From the IMG/VR virus record IMGVR_UViG_3300021197_000148, positions 1 through 34,670 of that record: DNA of 34,670 nt. One strand, 5' to 3'. Source of the DNA: a virus. Shown here piece by piece: positions 20,978 through 31,200 of the stretch; positions within the stretch are counted from its first letter, which is position 1; each line of letters begins with the position of its first letter. A program made the translations under genes and the position numbers. The notes under the pieces were generated by a model. That model did not search any database. It was not told where the DNA came from and worked only from the letters and a program-made list of their open reading frames with translations.

Positions 20978-23262
20978 TGACTGATGATGTAGAAAAGATA
21001 TTTAACCAAAGAGAAAACGCTGCACAACTGCCTGACGCTAACTATACGCGCACCAAGGCAGGCAACCTATATTATGTGTCTGCGGGTAGTCCTGTTGGTT
21101 TGCGTGTAAGTGAAGAGCCAAGCGAAGTGCCGGGGGCAGAAGCGGTGCAGACCGGGCTAGATACGTCTGCTAGTTTTGACTATCTTATGCAAAAGGCAGA
21201 GCAAGATGTGGCGCAAGACACTGACGTTATGACAGTGGAGCGCATGATTGCAACGCCAGAGATCGTTTATGATGCAATGCAAATCTATGAAATGTTTGAA
21301 GGTCAACCATTCAGGGGCGGCGCAGATGACGTTATAGACTATGCCCTAAACGTACAATCTGACTTTATGTTTAATGTTGGCGGCATACCGGGCGTAGGCA
21401 CTGACGCAGGCGGCACAGTGGCGCAGGCCGCGCACATATTGTCGCAAGAAGACCCTGACAAAGCACAGGCGTTTCTGGACTTTATGGGCGCGTATGAACA
21501 ACTGCCTACATTTACAGGCGCTGGTGTGTCTAGGGCATTTCGCAGTATCTTTACCGACCCAACAACATACGCCGGCATAGTGTCGGCAGGCGCGGGTCTT
21601 TTTGCTAAACAGACAGCGCAGACGGGAATAAAGCTAGGCATCAAACAGGCGTTGCAACAAATGGCAAAGCCAGCGCAATTTGCCACGCAACGCCCAGTAG
21701 CGGCTGGCGCTTTAGCAGGGGCTGGCTATAGCGAGGTTGGCGAAGTGGGCCAAATGGCTGTTGAGACTGCGGCTGGCGATGCGCCGACCCCATTAGAGGC
21801 TGGAATACGCGCAACTGTTGCCCCGGCTGTAGGGGCGGCTGTTGGCGCTGGCGCAGCCAAAGGCGCGGAAGTTTTGTTGCCACCAGTTGGCAAAGCTATT
21901 GGGGACTTTATCGAAAGCGCTGGCGAGGCGGCTAAAGAGCGCGGTGGCACAACACTATCTAGCGGTGTTAACCCCGACCCGCTGATTGCGGCGGCGGGTG
22001 ACTTGGTTAAAGGAATGCGTGGTGGTGATGGCATTGAGCTTTCAGACGCAGAACGCGCTGGCACGCTTATTGATGAATTGTACGGCGAAGGTACTATAGA
22101 GCCGGGCGGCAACTTGTATGATGTTGCTGTAAAGTTAAACCAAAAATCTAGAGCCGGCGGCGATAGGTCTGCACAAAACAACGAAAACCAAGAGGCAATC
22201 GCCAAAATGATGGCGGCTGAAATCATGGAAGCCATGAAAGCAAAGGGCAACGCTGCTGATTGGTACAAAACAAAAATTACTAATGCAATGTCGATTGCGT
22301 CTAGGCTTTACCCTGAACTTGCAACAGACCAGACTGCGGCATCTTCATTTAAGTTTATAATGGCAATCACAAGCAATGGCGCGGATGTTGCAACAAATGT
22401 TGCTAACACCGTGGACGCTTATGGAGTTTATCGAAAAACAAACAAAATGCCGATTGTCGGATACGGTAAAGAAAAGCCGAGCATGGAGTTTGGGTTTAGG
22501 TTGTTCAACGAATTAGAAGAAAAACTAGGTAGTCGGGAAGAGGTGTTTAAACTGTTAAACACAAAAATGAAAGTCAGAGACTTGGTTAAGATTGGCGAAG
22601 AGTATGGCTTTAAGGTATCCGGCGAAAATATGGGTACAGAATTGCCAGCAAGCGCAATGTTTGGCCCAAAGATTGGCGGCGCATTTTACCAAAACCTAGA
22701 AGGCAACATGGACATGCTGACTATGGATAGGTGGTTTATGCGTATGTGGGGCCGCATGTCTGGCACATTAATACCAGAACGTAGCCCAGCGCTTTTGGCA
22801 AAGCAGCAAAGCCGAGCCAGAGACGCAACAACGCCAGAGCTAGCCCAAGAATATGGCTTTGTGTATGACGATATAATAAATGACGACACAATATTGTCAG
22901 ATTTTGCTAGCGTTGTGCATAAAAAGTTTGCGGCTGGAAACTTTAAAGACAAAAGAGAATTCACACGCTCTATGAAAGCGCTAGATGAGGGCGGCACAAA
23001 AGTTCTGGAAACGCCGTCTGGCGGTGGGCATAGAAGCTACATGAGAGCTACTGTTGACAGAGCCGTTGAGTTGCTAAGGGAGCAAGGCATGCAAACAGAC
23101 GCAGCTTCAGCGCAAGCGCTCTTGTGGTATCCAGAAAAAGAATTGTATGGTAAATTGGGTGTAGGCAACAAAAAAAGCGCACCAACAGATTATGAGGCAG
23201 AGCTAGCAAAGATTGCTAAAGAAAGAGGGATAGATGTCAGCGACATTACAGGACAGCCCTGA
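20977..23262 (+). CDS. Large internal virion/ejection protein of unknown family, 761 residues
   Basis: This has no counterpart in T7 and lies between the gp15-like and gp16-like genes. It begins with an extended region (NYTRTKAGNLYYVSAGSPVG). At about 185-305 are Ala/Gly-rich hydrophobic stretches (TTYAGIVSAGAGLFAK; TVAPAVGAAVGAGAAKGAEVLLPP) that could insert in membrane. From about 425 to the end is a conserved-looking globular part: WYKTKITNAMSIASRLYPEL, FKFIMAITSNG, AMFGPKIGGAFYQNLEGN, MDRWFMRMWGRMSG and a closing AQALLWYPEKELYGKLG. I recall similar C-terminal segments in other large phage proteins but cannot assign a function. Position suggests co-ejection with the DNA. Confidence 0.65.
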   Translation: MTDDVEKIFNQRENAAQLPDANYTRTKAGNLYYVSAGSPVGLRVSEEPSEVPGAEAVQTGLDTSASFDYLMQKAEQDVAQDTDVMTVERMIATPEIVYDAMQIYEMFEGQPFRGGADDVIDYALNVQSDFMFNVGGIPGVGTDAGGTVAQAAHILSQEDPDKAQAFLDFMGAYEQLPTFTGAGVSRAFRSIFTDPTTYAGIVSAGAGLFAKQTAQTGIKLGIKQALQQMAKPAQFATQRPVAAGALAGAGYSEVGEVGQMAVETAAGDAPTPLEAGIRATVAPAVGAAVGAGAAKGAEVLLPPVGKAIGDFIESAGEAAKERGGTTLSSGVNPDPLIAAAGDLVKGMRGGDGIELSDAERAGTLIDELYGEGTIEPGGNLYDVAVKLNQKSRAGGDRSAQNNENQEAIAKMMAAEIMEAMKAKGNAADWYKTKITNAMSIASRLYPELATDQTAASSFKFIMAITSNGADVATNVANTVDAYGVYRKTNKMPIVGYGKEKPSMEFGFRLFNELEEKLGSREEVFKLLNTKMKVRDLVKIGEEYGFKVSGENMGTELPASAMFGPKIGGAFYQNLEGNMDMLTMDRWFMRMWGRMSGTLIPERSPALLAKQQSRARDATTPELAQEYGFVYDDIINDDTILSDFASVVHKKFAAGNFKDKREFTRSMKALDEGGTKVLETPSGGGHRSYMRATVDRAVELLREQGMQTDAASAQALLWYPEKELYGKLGVGNKKSAPTDYEAELAKIAKERGIDVSDITGQP

Positions 23263-23392
23263 ACCGGGGCTTGAGGGCGAAAGCCAAGAGTTTATTAAAT
23301 TTGCTGAAAGCATGACACCAGAAAAAACTAAGGTGTTAGCTGAAAGGCTTGTGCAGCTTTACAAGGAACAGCGAACAGATGTCGATACCTAA
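23234..23392 (+). CDS. Hidden 52-residue gene bridging two ejection-protein genes
   Basis: A short frame with ATG 23234 and an AGAGGG ribosome site overlaps the end of the 761-residue gene by 29 bases and the start of the 1072-residue gene by 14, covering what would otherwise be a 116-base gap. The product is acidic at first (LQDSPEPGLEGESQEF) and ends in an amphipathic helix (TPEKTKVLAERLVQLYKEQR). The overlap on both sides and the helix pattern support a real gene, perhaps a small ejection or assembly partner. No family is recognised. Confidence 0.6.
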   Translation: MSATLQDSPEPGLEGESQEFIKFAESMTPEKTKVLAERLVQLYKEQRTDVDT

Positions 23393-26300
23393 AGACATGC
23401 CGGAAGGCAAAGGCATTATTGACCCACAGCCAACAGAGCTAGGTGAGCCAAGCGCTGATGGCTCTGTGCAAGTTGCTGGCTTAGACTTGGGGGCGGGGCG
23501 CAAAGTTAGCCGCAAGATATTAAAAGAAATCATGGAGCCGTTAACTAAGCCCGGCGCTAAAATGGAAAAAGACGTTACCATTGACGCGCCAACAGCCGAG
23601 CCAGAGGCGAGGGTTGAGGTGCCTGTACAGGAAGCTCCAACCGACTACACAGCCAGCGGGAGACAAGAACCTCGCATTATGCCAGAGCCTGTGTCTGAGG
23701 AAAAAGCGGCAGAGATTATGGCAGCGCGCGGCGAGGCGATGGACGCGCCACGAACTGCGCCTAGCCCTACACCAGCACAAAAAGAGGCTGGTGTCGAAGA
23801 AGGCCGCGTTAACACCACCTTCTATAGTTCTGATGAATTAAACGCCACAATCCAAGCGGTGTCTAAGGATTTGCCGCCAGTAGGGCCGCGCACAATACAA
23901 AGCTTATACGATGATGCAGCCGAGCGCGGCGTGGCTACAAATGTGCTAGACCAAATGTTTAAAGGCAAACCAATGACCAGCGCCATTGGCGGCGATGAAT
24001 TGGCAAAAAGAATGGCTGCGCTTGTTACCGTGCATGATGCAAGTCTTTTACGCATAGACGAAATGATGGCAAAAGCGCAAGCGGGTCAGCTTGCAATGCC
24101 AGAGCGTGTTAAGTTGCGCGAGGCTTTAGCGCAGCATGATATTATTGTTAAAGAGTTGTCTGGCGCAAAGACAGACATTGCCAGATCTATGAATGTTTTT
24201 AAAGGTGCTGGTGAAGGCGCGCAAAAAAATCTGTCAATCACAGAACAACGCCGGGTGTTAGAGCAATTTGGCGGTGATGAGCAATTACGTATTTTGGCAG
24301 AAAAATGGATGACAATGCCAAACGCAAAAGCAAAAAACAAAATGGTAGAAGTTGGGTTATATAGAAAGTCGATAGACGCGGTTATCTATACAGCGCAATC
24401 AACTTTGCTTACCGACCCAAATACACATCTTTTTAATGGGGTTGGCACAGCCGCCCTTATAGGGCTTGACTTTGCAGAGCGCACTTTGGCGGCAACTGTT
24501 GTTAGCCCATTACTTAGCAACCTTGAAAAACTTATAGGAAAGCCAAGAAGCGCGGCAGATAAGTTCCAGCTAGCTGATATAGGCGCTAGAGCCGGGGGCA
24601 TCAAACGCGGCATCATAGATGGCTGGTCTATGATGGGCGAAGGTTTTATGCAAAGAGATGTGCAAGCTAGAGATGTCCAGCGTTCTGCCCTTAGTTCTGA
24701 GTATTTAAGCAACACACCTTACATGAAATTTAGAGGTAAGGTTTTGCGCACCGGCGAGTTAAAAGGCACTATGGTTGGCCGCGCTATAGACATGATGGGC
24801 GCGGTGCATTCTGTGCCTATGAGATTTATTGCAGCGGCAGATGGTTTTTTTGGCGGCATTGCACAGCGCATGGAGTTGCATGAGCAAGCACAACGCTATG
24901 GCGTGCAAAAGTACATTGATGCGCTAGACGCTGGCGATAGCCCCGGCACAGCCATGGAGAAAGCGCAACACGCAAACGGCAGACTGTTGTCACAGCAACC
25001 AGCGGACATAGCGGCTAGCGTGGAGGGCTTTAGACGCATAGTTACATTGCAAGAAGATATAGACAAAAACGTGCCTATGGCAAACATGTATATAGGCATG
25101 AACCGTGGTTTGAACATGCGCGGCATTAAGCTAATCACTTTGTTTAATAGAACGCTTGTAAACATTGCCAACCAAGGAATGTCGCGCACACCTCTTGCGC
25201 CTATGTCAGCGCAGTTTTGGTCGGATGTAAAGCGCGGCGGCAGATATAAAGATTTAGCTATATCGCGCATGGCTCTTGGCTCTAGCATGCTGATTGGCGG
25301 CTGGCAATTTGCAGACGATGGGCGGGTTACTGGGCCGGGGCCTATGGACGTTAAGGACAGAGACACGCTAACATCAATGGGGTGGCAACCGTTTGCTTTG
25401 CGCTTGCAAGGTGAGCATGAGGTATCAACCCCCACTATAGAAAGATTTAAATCTTTGCTTGGTGAAGATAGCGTAAGTCAAGGCACTGGCGAGTTTGACG
25501 GTGATGTTTTTGTGTCCCTTAGAAAAATAGACCCAGCGTCAACGCCATTGCTTGTTGGCGCGGCAATGCGCAATGCAATGTTCTACTCAGACTATGATGA
25601 CGATGATGAATATGTGCAGAAGATGTTTGCAGGCGCGGCTGGTGGTATGTACCAAATGGCGGCTAGCTTCCCGCAAACACAGCTAATTGCAAAACTTTAC
25701 AGAGTGGTTAGCTCCCAAAAAACAGGCGGCGATGAGGCTGAAAAGCTAACGCGTGTTTTTGATGAAATTATGAAAACATACGCAAGCACCGTTATGGCTG
25801 GCACCCCAATAGCTGGGCTAACAAACGGCTCACTATCAGCTAGGTTTGAAAGATACCTAGACCCCGGCCAAAGTGAGACAGCAATTAACCAAGCACAAGT
25901 AGAGGCAGGCGAGGCTGGGCTGTTTGGCATTGAGGCTTTAAGCTACGACCCACATTGGGCAGGCTTTAGAGCGTTTGGAGAGGCGTATAACCAATGGATG
26001 TCGCGCACGCCTTTCTCTTCTAAAAAGCTCCCGCCTAGACTAAATGAGTTTGGCGAAGAGATAGTGCCTGACATTGGCACATTGTATAACTTCGGCCCAC
26101 GCATGCGTGCAGGGGTTGGTTCGTGGGAAGGCAAAAAAGGTGAGCTAAAATCTTATCTGTCTATGATTAACCACGGGATAACGCGGTTGCCGCAAAAGCT
26201 AACGCTTGCCGGCCACACGCTAACGGCAGAGCAACGGGCTAGATATATACAGCTATACGCCAATGACATACGCCTGAAAGAATTTAACAACGCAACACTA

Positions 26301-26597
26301 GCAGAAGCTATTATGGCAGATGCGGCAGACCTTATAGATGAGACGCAAAAGCTGGGTATAGATTTCCCGTTTGGCGAAGCGCAAAAGTCTGTTAACGGAA
26401 TTGTCGCACAATATAGGTTAGCAGCGCGTGAGCGTATGTTTGGCACTTTTATTACCGATGAAAAATTTAGACTTGTTGATGTGTCACCAAAGGCGCGGGG
26501 TAGAGACATGGGATTGCCAGACGACATCATTGAATACCCAGAAATAAGCAAGCGCATGGCCGAAGAAAAGCGCAAATCTATATTTACGCCCAAATAG
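23379..26597 (+). CDS. Large internal virion protein, T7 gp16-position, 1072 residues
   Basis: Last and largest of the internal protein genes, so it occupies the place of T7 gp16 (1318). The ATG at 23379 (MSIPKDMPEG) is preferred over a TTG at 23349, with AAGGA upstream. The first ~150 residues are low complexity and Glu/Pro-rich. Then come helical segments, a hydrophobic stretch (TAALIGLDFAERTLAATVV, about 355-375), and a C-terminal half with MGWQPFALRL and SLRKIDPASTPLLVGAAM, which I associate with large polyvalent phage proteins (LPD38-like, recalled and not verified). No lytic transglycosylase motif like that of T7 gp16 is seen. Likely ejected with the genome to span the inner membrane. 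Confidence 0.68.
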   Translation: MSIPKDMPEGKGIIDPQPTELGEPSADGSVQVAGLDLGAGRKVSRKILKEIMEPLTKPGAKMEKDVTIDAPTAEPEARVEVPVQEAPTDYTASGRQEPRIMPEPVSEEKAAEIMAARGEAMDAPRTAPSPTPAQKEAGVEEGRVNTTFYSSDELNATIQAVSKDLPPVGPRTIQSLYDDAAERGVATNVLDQMFKGKPMTSAIGGDELAKRMAALVTVHDASLLRIDEMMAKAQAGQLAMPERVKLREALAQHDIIVKELSGAKTDIARSMNVFKGAGEGAQKNLSITEQRRVLEQFGGDEQLRILAEKWMTMPNAKAKNKMVEVGLYRKSIDAVIYTAQSTLLTDPNTHLFNGVGTAALIGLDFAERTLAATVVSPLLSNLEKLIGKPRSAADKFQLADIGARAGGIKRGIIDGWSMMGEGFMQRDVQARDVQRSALSSEYLSNTPYMKFRGKVLRTGELKGTMVGRAIDMMGAVHSVPMRFIAAADGFFGGIAQRMELHEQAQRYGVQKYIDALDAGDSPGTAMEKAQHANGRLLSQQPADIAASVEGFRRIVTLQEDIDKNVPMANMYIGMNRGLNMRGIKLITLFNRTLVNIANQGMSRTPLAPMSAQFWSDVKRGGRYKDLAISRMALGSSMLIGGWQFADDGRVTGPGPMDVKDRDTLTSMGWQPFALRLQGEHEVSTPTIERFKSLLGEDSVSQGTGEFDGDVFVSLRKIDPASTPLLVGAAMRNAMFYSDYDDDDEYVQKMFAGAAGGMYQMAASFPQTQLIAKLYRVVSSQKTGGDEAEKLTRVFDEIMKTYASTVMAGTPIAGLTNGSLSARFERYLDPGQSETAINQAQVEAGEAGLFGIEALSYDPHWAGFRAFGEAYNQWMSRTPFSSKKLPPRLNEFGEEIVPDIGTLYNFGPRMRAGVGSWEGKKGELKSYLSMINHGITRLPQKLTLAGHTLTAEQRARYIQLYANDIRLKEFNNATLAEAIMADAADLIDETQKLGIDFPFGEAQKSVNGIVAQYRLAARERMFGTFITDEKFRLVDVSPKARGRDMGLPDDIIEYPEISKRMAEEKRKSIFTPK

Positions 26598-26623
26598 ACG
26601 AGCCTCATTAAATAAGGTATAAT
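26595..26623 (+). promoter_or_regulatory. Sigma70-like promoter for the tail fibre genes
   Basis: TAGACG (26595-26600, 4 of 6 to TTGACA) is followed after exactly 17 bases by a perfect TATAAT (26618-26623). Transcription would start near 26630, leaving about ten bases that consist almost only of the AAGGAG ribosome site before ATG 26641. The -35 overlaps the stop of the previous gene. Confidence 0.6.
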
Positions 26624-26640
26624 ACCCCCAAGGAGCTAAT

Positions 26641-28218
26641 ATGGCAGATTACAACATTAACGCAGTTACCAGACGCGCAGTCTTCACCGGGTCAGCCGGT
26701 CTGGGGCCATATGCGTTTACGTTTGAAATCATCGACAATGCTGACCTTGCGGTATATTTCAACGCTACCCTGTTAACGCTAACCACAGACTACACCGTTA
26801 GCATTAACGCCAACGGCACTGGCGATGTGACTATTGTGACCGGTGGCAGCGTGCCGTCTACGCCAACCGCGTCCGACCAGATCGTTGTGGTTGGCGCACG
26901 CGACATCGAGCGCACCACGGACTTTGTTACCGCCGGTGATTTGCTTGCATCGTCCTTGAACGAACAGCTAGACAGCCTGACAATCTTTGACCAGCAAGTG
27001 TCCGAAGAAGGCAGACGCGCATTGCGTGCGCCTGTGTATGACCCGGCGCTGGTAGAAGATGGCGGCGTGGTAGACATGACCCTGCCGACTAAGGCATCGC
27101 GCTCTGGCAAGACGCTGGCGTTTGACAGCGATGGCAACCCAACAGTCGGTGAGGATATCGGCAACTGGCGCGGCAACTGGGCAGCATCTGTTGCGTATGG
27201 CGTGCGTGACCTAGTAAAAGACGCCAGCAATTATAACGTATATCGCTGTAACACCGCACACACATCCAGCGGGTCTACACCTATAAGCAGCAACGCAGAT
27301 GTAGCTAAATGGGATCTGGTGATTGACGCGGCTTATGCGGCTACTCAGGCAACCAATGCGGCGGCTAGTGCTACAGCGGCGGCAGCGTCAGCAACAGCGG
27401 CAGCGGCAGACGCGGTATCTACTGCCGCTGATGTGGTGTCTACAAACGCTGACGTAGTTACCACTGGCAACAATGTTACGGCAGCACAGGCGGCTCAAAC
27501 TGCGGCAGAGGCGGCAGCGGATAATTTTGATGATACCTATTTAGGAAGCAAGTCATCTGACCCAACAGTGGACAATGATGGCGACCCATTAAATGCTGGT
27601 GACTTGTATTTCAACACCACCAGCAACGAGCTAAAGGTTTACAGCGGGTCTGCTTGGCAGACTGCGGCTATATCTGCTACAGGACTTTTAACCGCCGCAA
27701 ACAATCTATCTGACCTTGCTAGTGCGGCAACAGCGCAGACAAACCTTGGCGGCACTACAGTAGGCAAGGCATTGTTTACTGCGGCTAGTGTAAGTGCGGC
27801 ACAGCAAGCGGTAGATTTAGAAGTTGGCGTAGATGTGCAAGCGTTTGATGCTGACACAGCCAAGCTTGATGTGGCTCAGACATTTACTGCGGCACAAAGA
27901 GGCTCTACTGACACTGACACAACAAACACTGGGTCTGTTACATTAGACTTTGCAGCCAATCAAAACTTTGTTCTGACACTAACAGGAAATGTAACGCTGG
28001 CTAATCCAACTACCGAAACGGTTGGGCAGTCAGGCTTCATTGTATTTATACAGGACAGCACAGGCGGCAGAACAATATCTCTAGGCACAGACTATGAGAC
28101 TGCTGGGGCGGCTGGTCTAACGCTATCAACAGCCGCAAGCACTACTGACATCGTGCCGTATGTTGTAGCGGCAACTGGGCGTATTCTGCTTGGCACACCA
28201 CAACTAGCCTTCGCATAG
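26641..28218 (+). CDS. Tail fibre protein with T7 gp17-type N-terminus
   Basis: A 525-residue trimeric-fibre-type protein. The first ~150 residues (RRAVFTGSAGLGPYAFTFEIIDNADLAVYFN; SDQIVVVGARDIERTTDF; LNEQLDSLTIFDQQVSEEGRRALRAP) match the tail-attachment domain of T7 gp17. Residues ~230-300 are an Ala-rich heptad-like repeat (TNAAASATAAAASATAAA and on) that should form a coiled shaft. From ~305 follows a GDLYFNTTSNELKVYSGSAW module common in phage fibres, and then a beta-rich VTLDFAANQNFVLTLTGNVTL domain to the end. It bridges the nozzle to the receptor-binding part, perhaps with the next protein as the distal adhesin. AAGGAG precedes the ATG. Confidence 0.88.
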   Translation: MADYNINAVTRRAVFTGSAGLGPYAFTFEIIDNADLAVYFNATLLTLTTDYTVSINANGTGDVTIVTGGSVPSTPTASDQIVVVGARDIERTTDFVTAGDLLASSLNEQLDSLTIFDQQVSEEGRRALRAPVYDPALVEDGGVVDMTLPTKASRSGKTLAFDSDGNPTVGEDIGNWRGNWAASVAYGVRDLVKDASNYNVYRCNTAHTSSGSTPISSNADVAKWDLVIDAAYAATQATNAAASATAAAASATAAAADAVSTAADVVSTNADVVTTGNNVTAAQAAQTAAEAAADNFDDTYLGSKSSDPTVDNDGDPLNAGDLYFNTTSNELKVYSGSAWQTAAISATGLLTAANNLSDLASAATAQTNLGGTTVGKALFTAASVSAAQQAVDLEVGVDVQAFDADTAKLDVAQTFTAAQRGSTDTDTTNTGSVTLDFAANQNFVLTLTGNVTLANPTTETVGQSGFIVFIQDSTGGRTISLGTDYETAGAAGLTLSTAASTTDIVPYVVAATGRILLGTPQLAFA

Positions 28219-28226
28219 GAGTTGCC

Positions 28227-31200
28227 ATGTCTGGCCCATTCGGTTCATCCCAATTTATGTATGCCACAGACGCATTTGCCGAGGGTTCATCCCTGCGCTT
28301 TGAGGATGGCGATAGTGCCTATCTTTCATGGACACCAGCATCGGCTGGCAACCGCAAGACTTGGACATGGAGTGGCTGGGTTAAGCGTGGGAACTTAGGA
28401 GCAGTAAATTTTTCGCTCTTTGGGGCTAACTCATCTGGAAACTCCGACCAATTACGGATTAACAACGACCAAATTAGTTTCTTTACGAACGGTGGTACGT
28501 CTATTTTTCTCAACACTACAGCCGTATATAGGGACGTTTCTGCATGGTATCACATTCAAATTGCTGTAGACACTACTCAAGCAACGTCAAGTGATAGAGC
28601 CAAACTGTATGTAAATGGCATACAAGTTACAAGTTTTAGTTCAGCAACCTATCCATCTCTAAATGCTCAAGATGATATAAACTCTGCCGCATCTCACTGG
28701 ATAGCTGTTAATGCCTATGCTGGAACTGGAAATTATCTTGACGGCTACCTAGCCAACGTCACTTTCATAGACGGGCAAGCCCTAGACCCTACCAGCTTCG
28801 GTGAGTACGAGGACACCCTCTGGAAGCCTAAGTCTGACACAGACATACAGGCGCTGACATTCGGGACAAACGGGTTCTACCTACCGTTCAAGCAGACCAC
28901 TGAGGCCGAAGGGTTCTCGACAGTGACCTATACTGGCACATCGAGCCAGCAAGGCATAGAGGGCGTGGGTTTCGAGCCAGATTTTGTGTGGATAAAGGAA
29001 AGAGATGGCGTTTCAGACCACGGTCTTTTTGATTCTGTAAGAGGTGTAGGAAAATCTTTAAAATCCAATACTACTGCTTCTGAACAAACACAAACAGATA
29101 GTCTTACTTCTTTTGATTCTAATGGATTTTCTTTAGGAGATAATACTGAAGCAGGGCCTGATGTAAATTATACCAATGGTGGCAAATACGTTGCATGGTG
29201 CTGGGATGCTGGCACTGGTTCTGCCGCAAGCAATACTGATGGCAGTATTACTAGCTCGGTCAAAGCGAATACCACAAACGGGTTTAGCATAGTCAGCTAC
29301 ACTTCAAATGCTTCTGGGCAAGATACAGTAGGGCATGGCTTAACTAGCACACCCGAAATGATTATTACAAAATCAAGGGATGGCTCAACATTTTCGTGGT
29401 CAGTTTTTCATAAAGATATAAGCACCGACAATACCAAATATTTAAGATTAAATCTTGCAAATGGCACAACGTCATACTCAACCATTTGGGGGGCGGCACT
29501 TCCCACATCTAGTGTTTTTGGTATTACCTCTGGTGGTGCTGTAGAAGCAAGCGATGCTTGCATAGCCTACTGTTTCCACTCAGTCTCAAGCTACTCGAAA
29601 ATCTCATCTTACAGTGGCACAGGGGCGGCTGGCAACAGCATCACGGGGCTGGGCTTTAAGCCAGCTTGGCTTATGATTAAGCGTACTGACACTACGGCTG
29701 ATTGGATAATCTGGGATGCAACTAGAGATGTAGACGGAAAAATTGATGGGTTTCTTTATCCTAACCTTTCTGCGGCTGAGGCTTTTGGCTCAAATGTTTG
29801 CACCTTTGACAGTGATGGTTTTACGCTAAATGACGGCACAGCAAATCGCAACGCCTCTGGTGGCACATACATCTATATGGCCTTTGCCGACACAAGGGAT
29901 GCCACCTTCTTTGGCGATACCTCTGGCAACAGCAACAACTGGACACCTAACAAGCTAAACAATACGGATGTTGTGCCTGACAGCCCTGTGACTAACTTTG
30001 CTACATACAACAGCATTTTAAATACAGCATTAACGCTAAGTGAGGGGAACTTAGAGGCGGTTTATAGTTCAGCCGCTTGGCGTACTACATCAGCAACTTT
30101 CTATGTTTCAAGTGGAAAGTGGTATTGGGAAACTAGAAATACAGGCAATGACTATCACATGGTTGGTATTGTTGCTGACAGTTTTAGCAATTATACAAAT
30201 CATGTAGGAAAAACAGCCGACTCCTACAGCTATTATAATTGGGCATCAAGTGGGTCTGCTGGAAATAAATATAATAACAATGTAGTTACTAGCTATGGAG
30301 ATCAGTGGGCGGCTGGAGATATTATAGGGGTAGCATTGGATTTAAATGCTGGAACTATAGAGTTTTATAAAAACAATGTAAGTCAGGGTGTAGCGTTTAC
30401 TGGAATTTCTGGAACCTATGCCCCTGCCGAAAGTCTTTGGACAAGTAGTTCTATAGCCAACTTCGGTCAGGATAGCTCCTTTGCTGGCACTGAAACACCG
30501 CAAGGAAACACTGATAACAATGGTCAGGGTGACTTCTACTATGCGCCACCCTCGGGCTTCTTGGCCTTGACCCGCAACAACTTGCCTACGCCTGACATTC
30601 TAGACCCTGCTGATTATTTCAATACTGTGCTTTATACTGGTGATGGTGTTGATGACCGTGCAATCACTGGTGTTGGTTTCCAGCCTGATTGGGTCTGGCT
30701 TAAAACAAGAAGCATAGCAGATAATCATGTTCTCAACGATAGTGTTAGAGGTGGCAACAGACAGCTATTTTCAAACACCACAGACCAAGAATTTACTGCA
30801 ACAACTTTGCTAAAAACATTTGACAGCGATGGTTTTACGTTAGGTACAGACAGTTCGGCAAATGGCAGTGGCAGAACCTATGCCGCATGGAACTGGCTAG
30901 CTGGCGGTACTGCGGTCAGTAACACAGACGGGTCTATCACTAGCCAAGTCAGCGCAAATACCGATGCAGGGTTTAGTGTGGCCACGTATACTGGTACGGG
31001 GGCTAACGCTACAGTAGGACATGGGTTATCTAGCGCACCAGAAATGGTGATTATTAAATGTAGGTCTGATAGTCCTACCTCTTGGATGGTTGGACATTCT
31101 GGCTTAGGTGCTTGGTCATCTTTACTACAATTAGATGTAACAACTGCGGCTGTATCTGACGGCACAGTATTTAACAGCACTGCACCTTCATCTAGTGTTG

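Noticed and set aside
23349-23378. Upstream TTG start for the 1072-residue protein
   Set aside because: The ATG at 23379 with AAGGA upstream is a better start, and the upstream codons lie in the small gene at 23234-23392.
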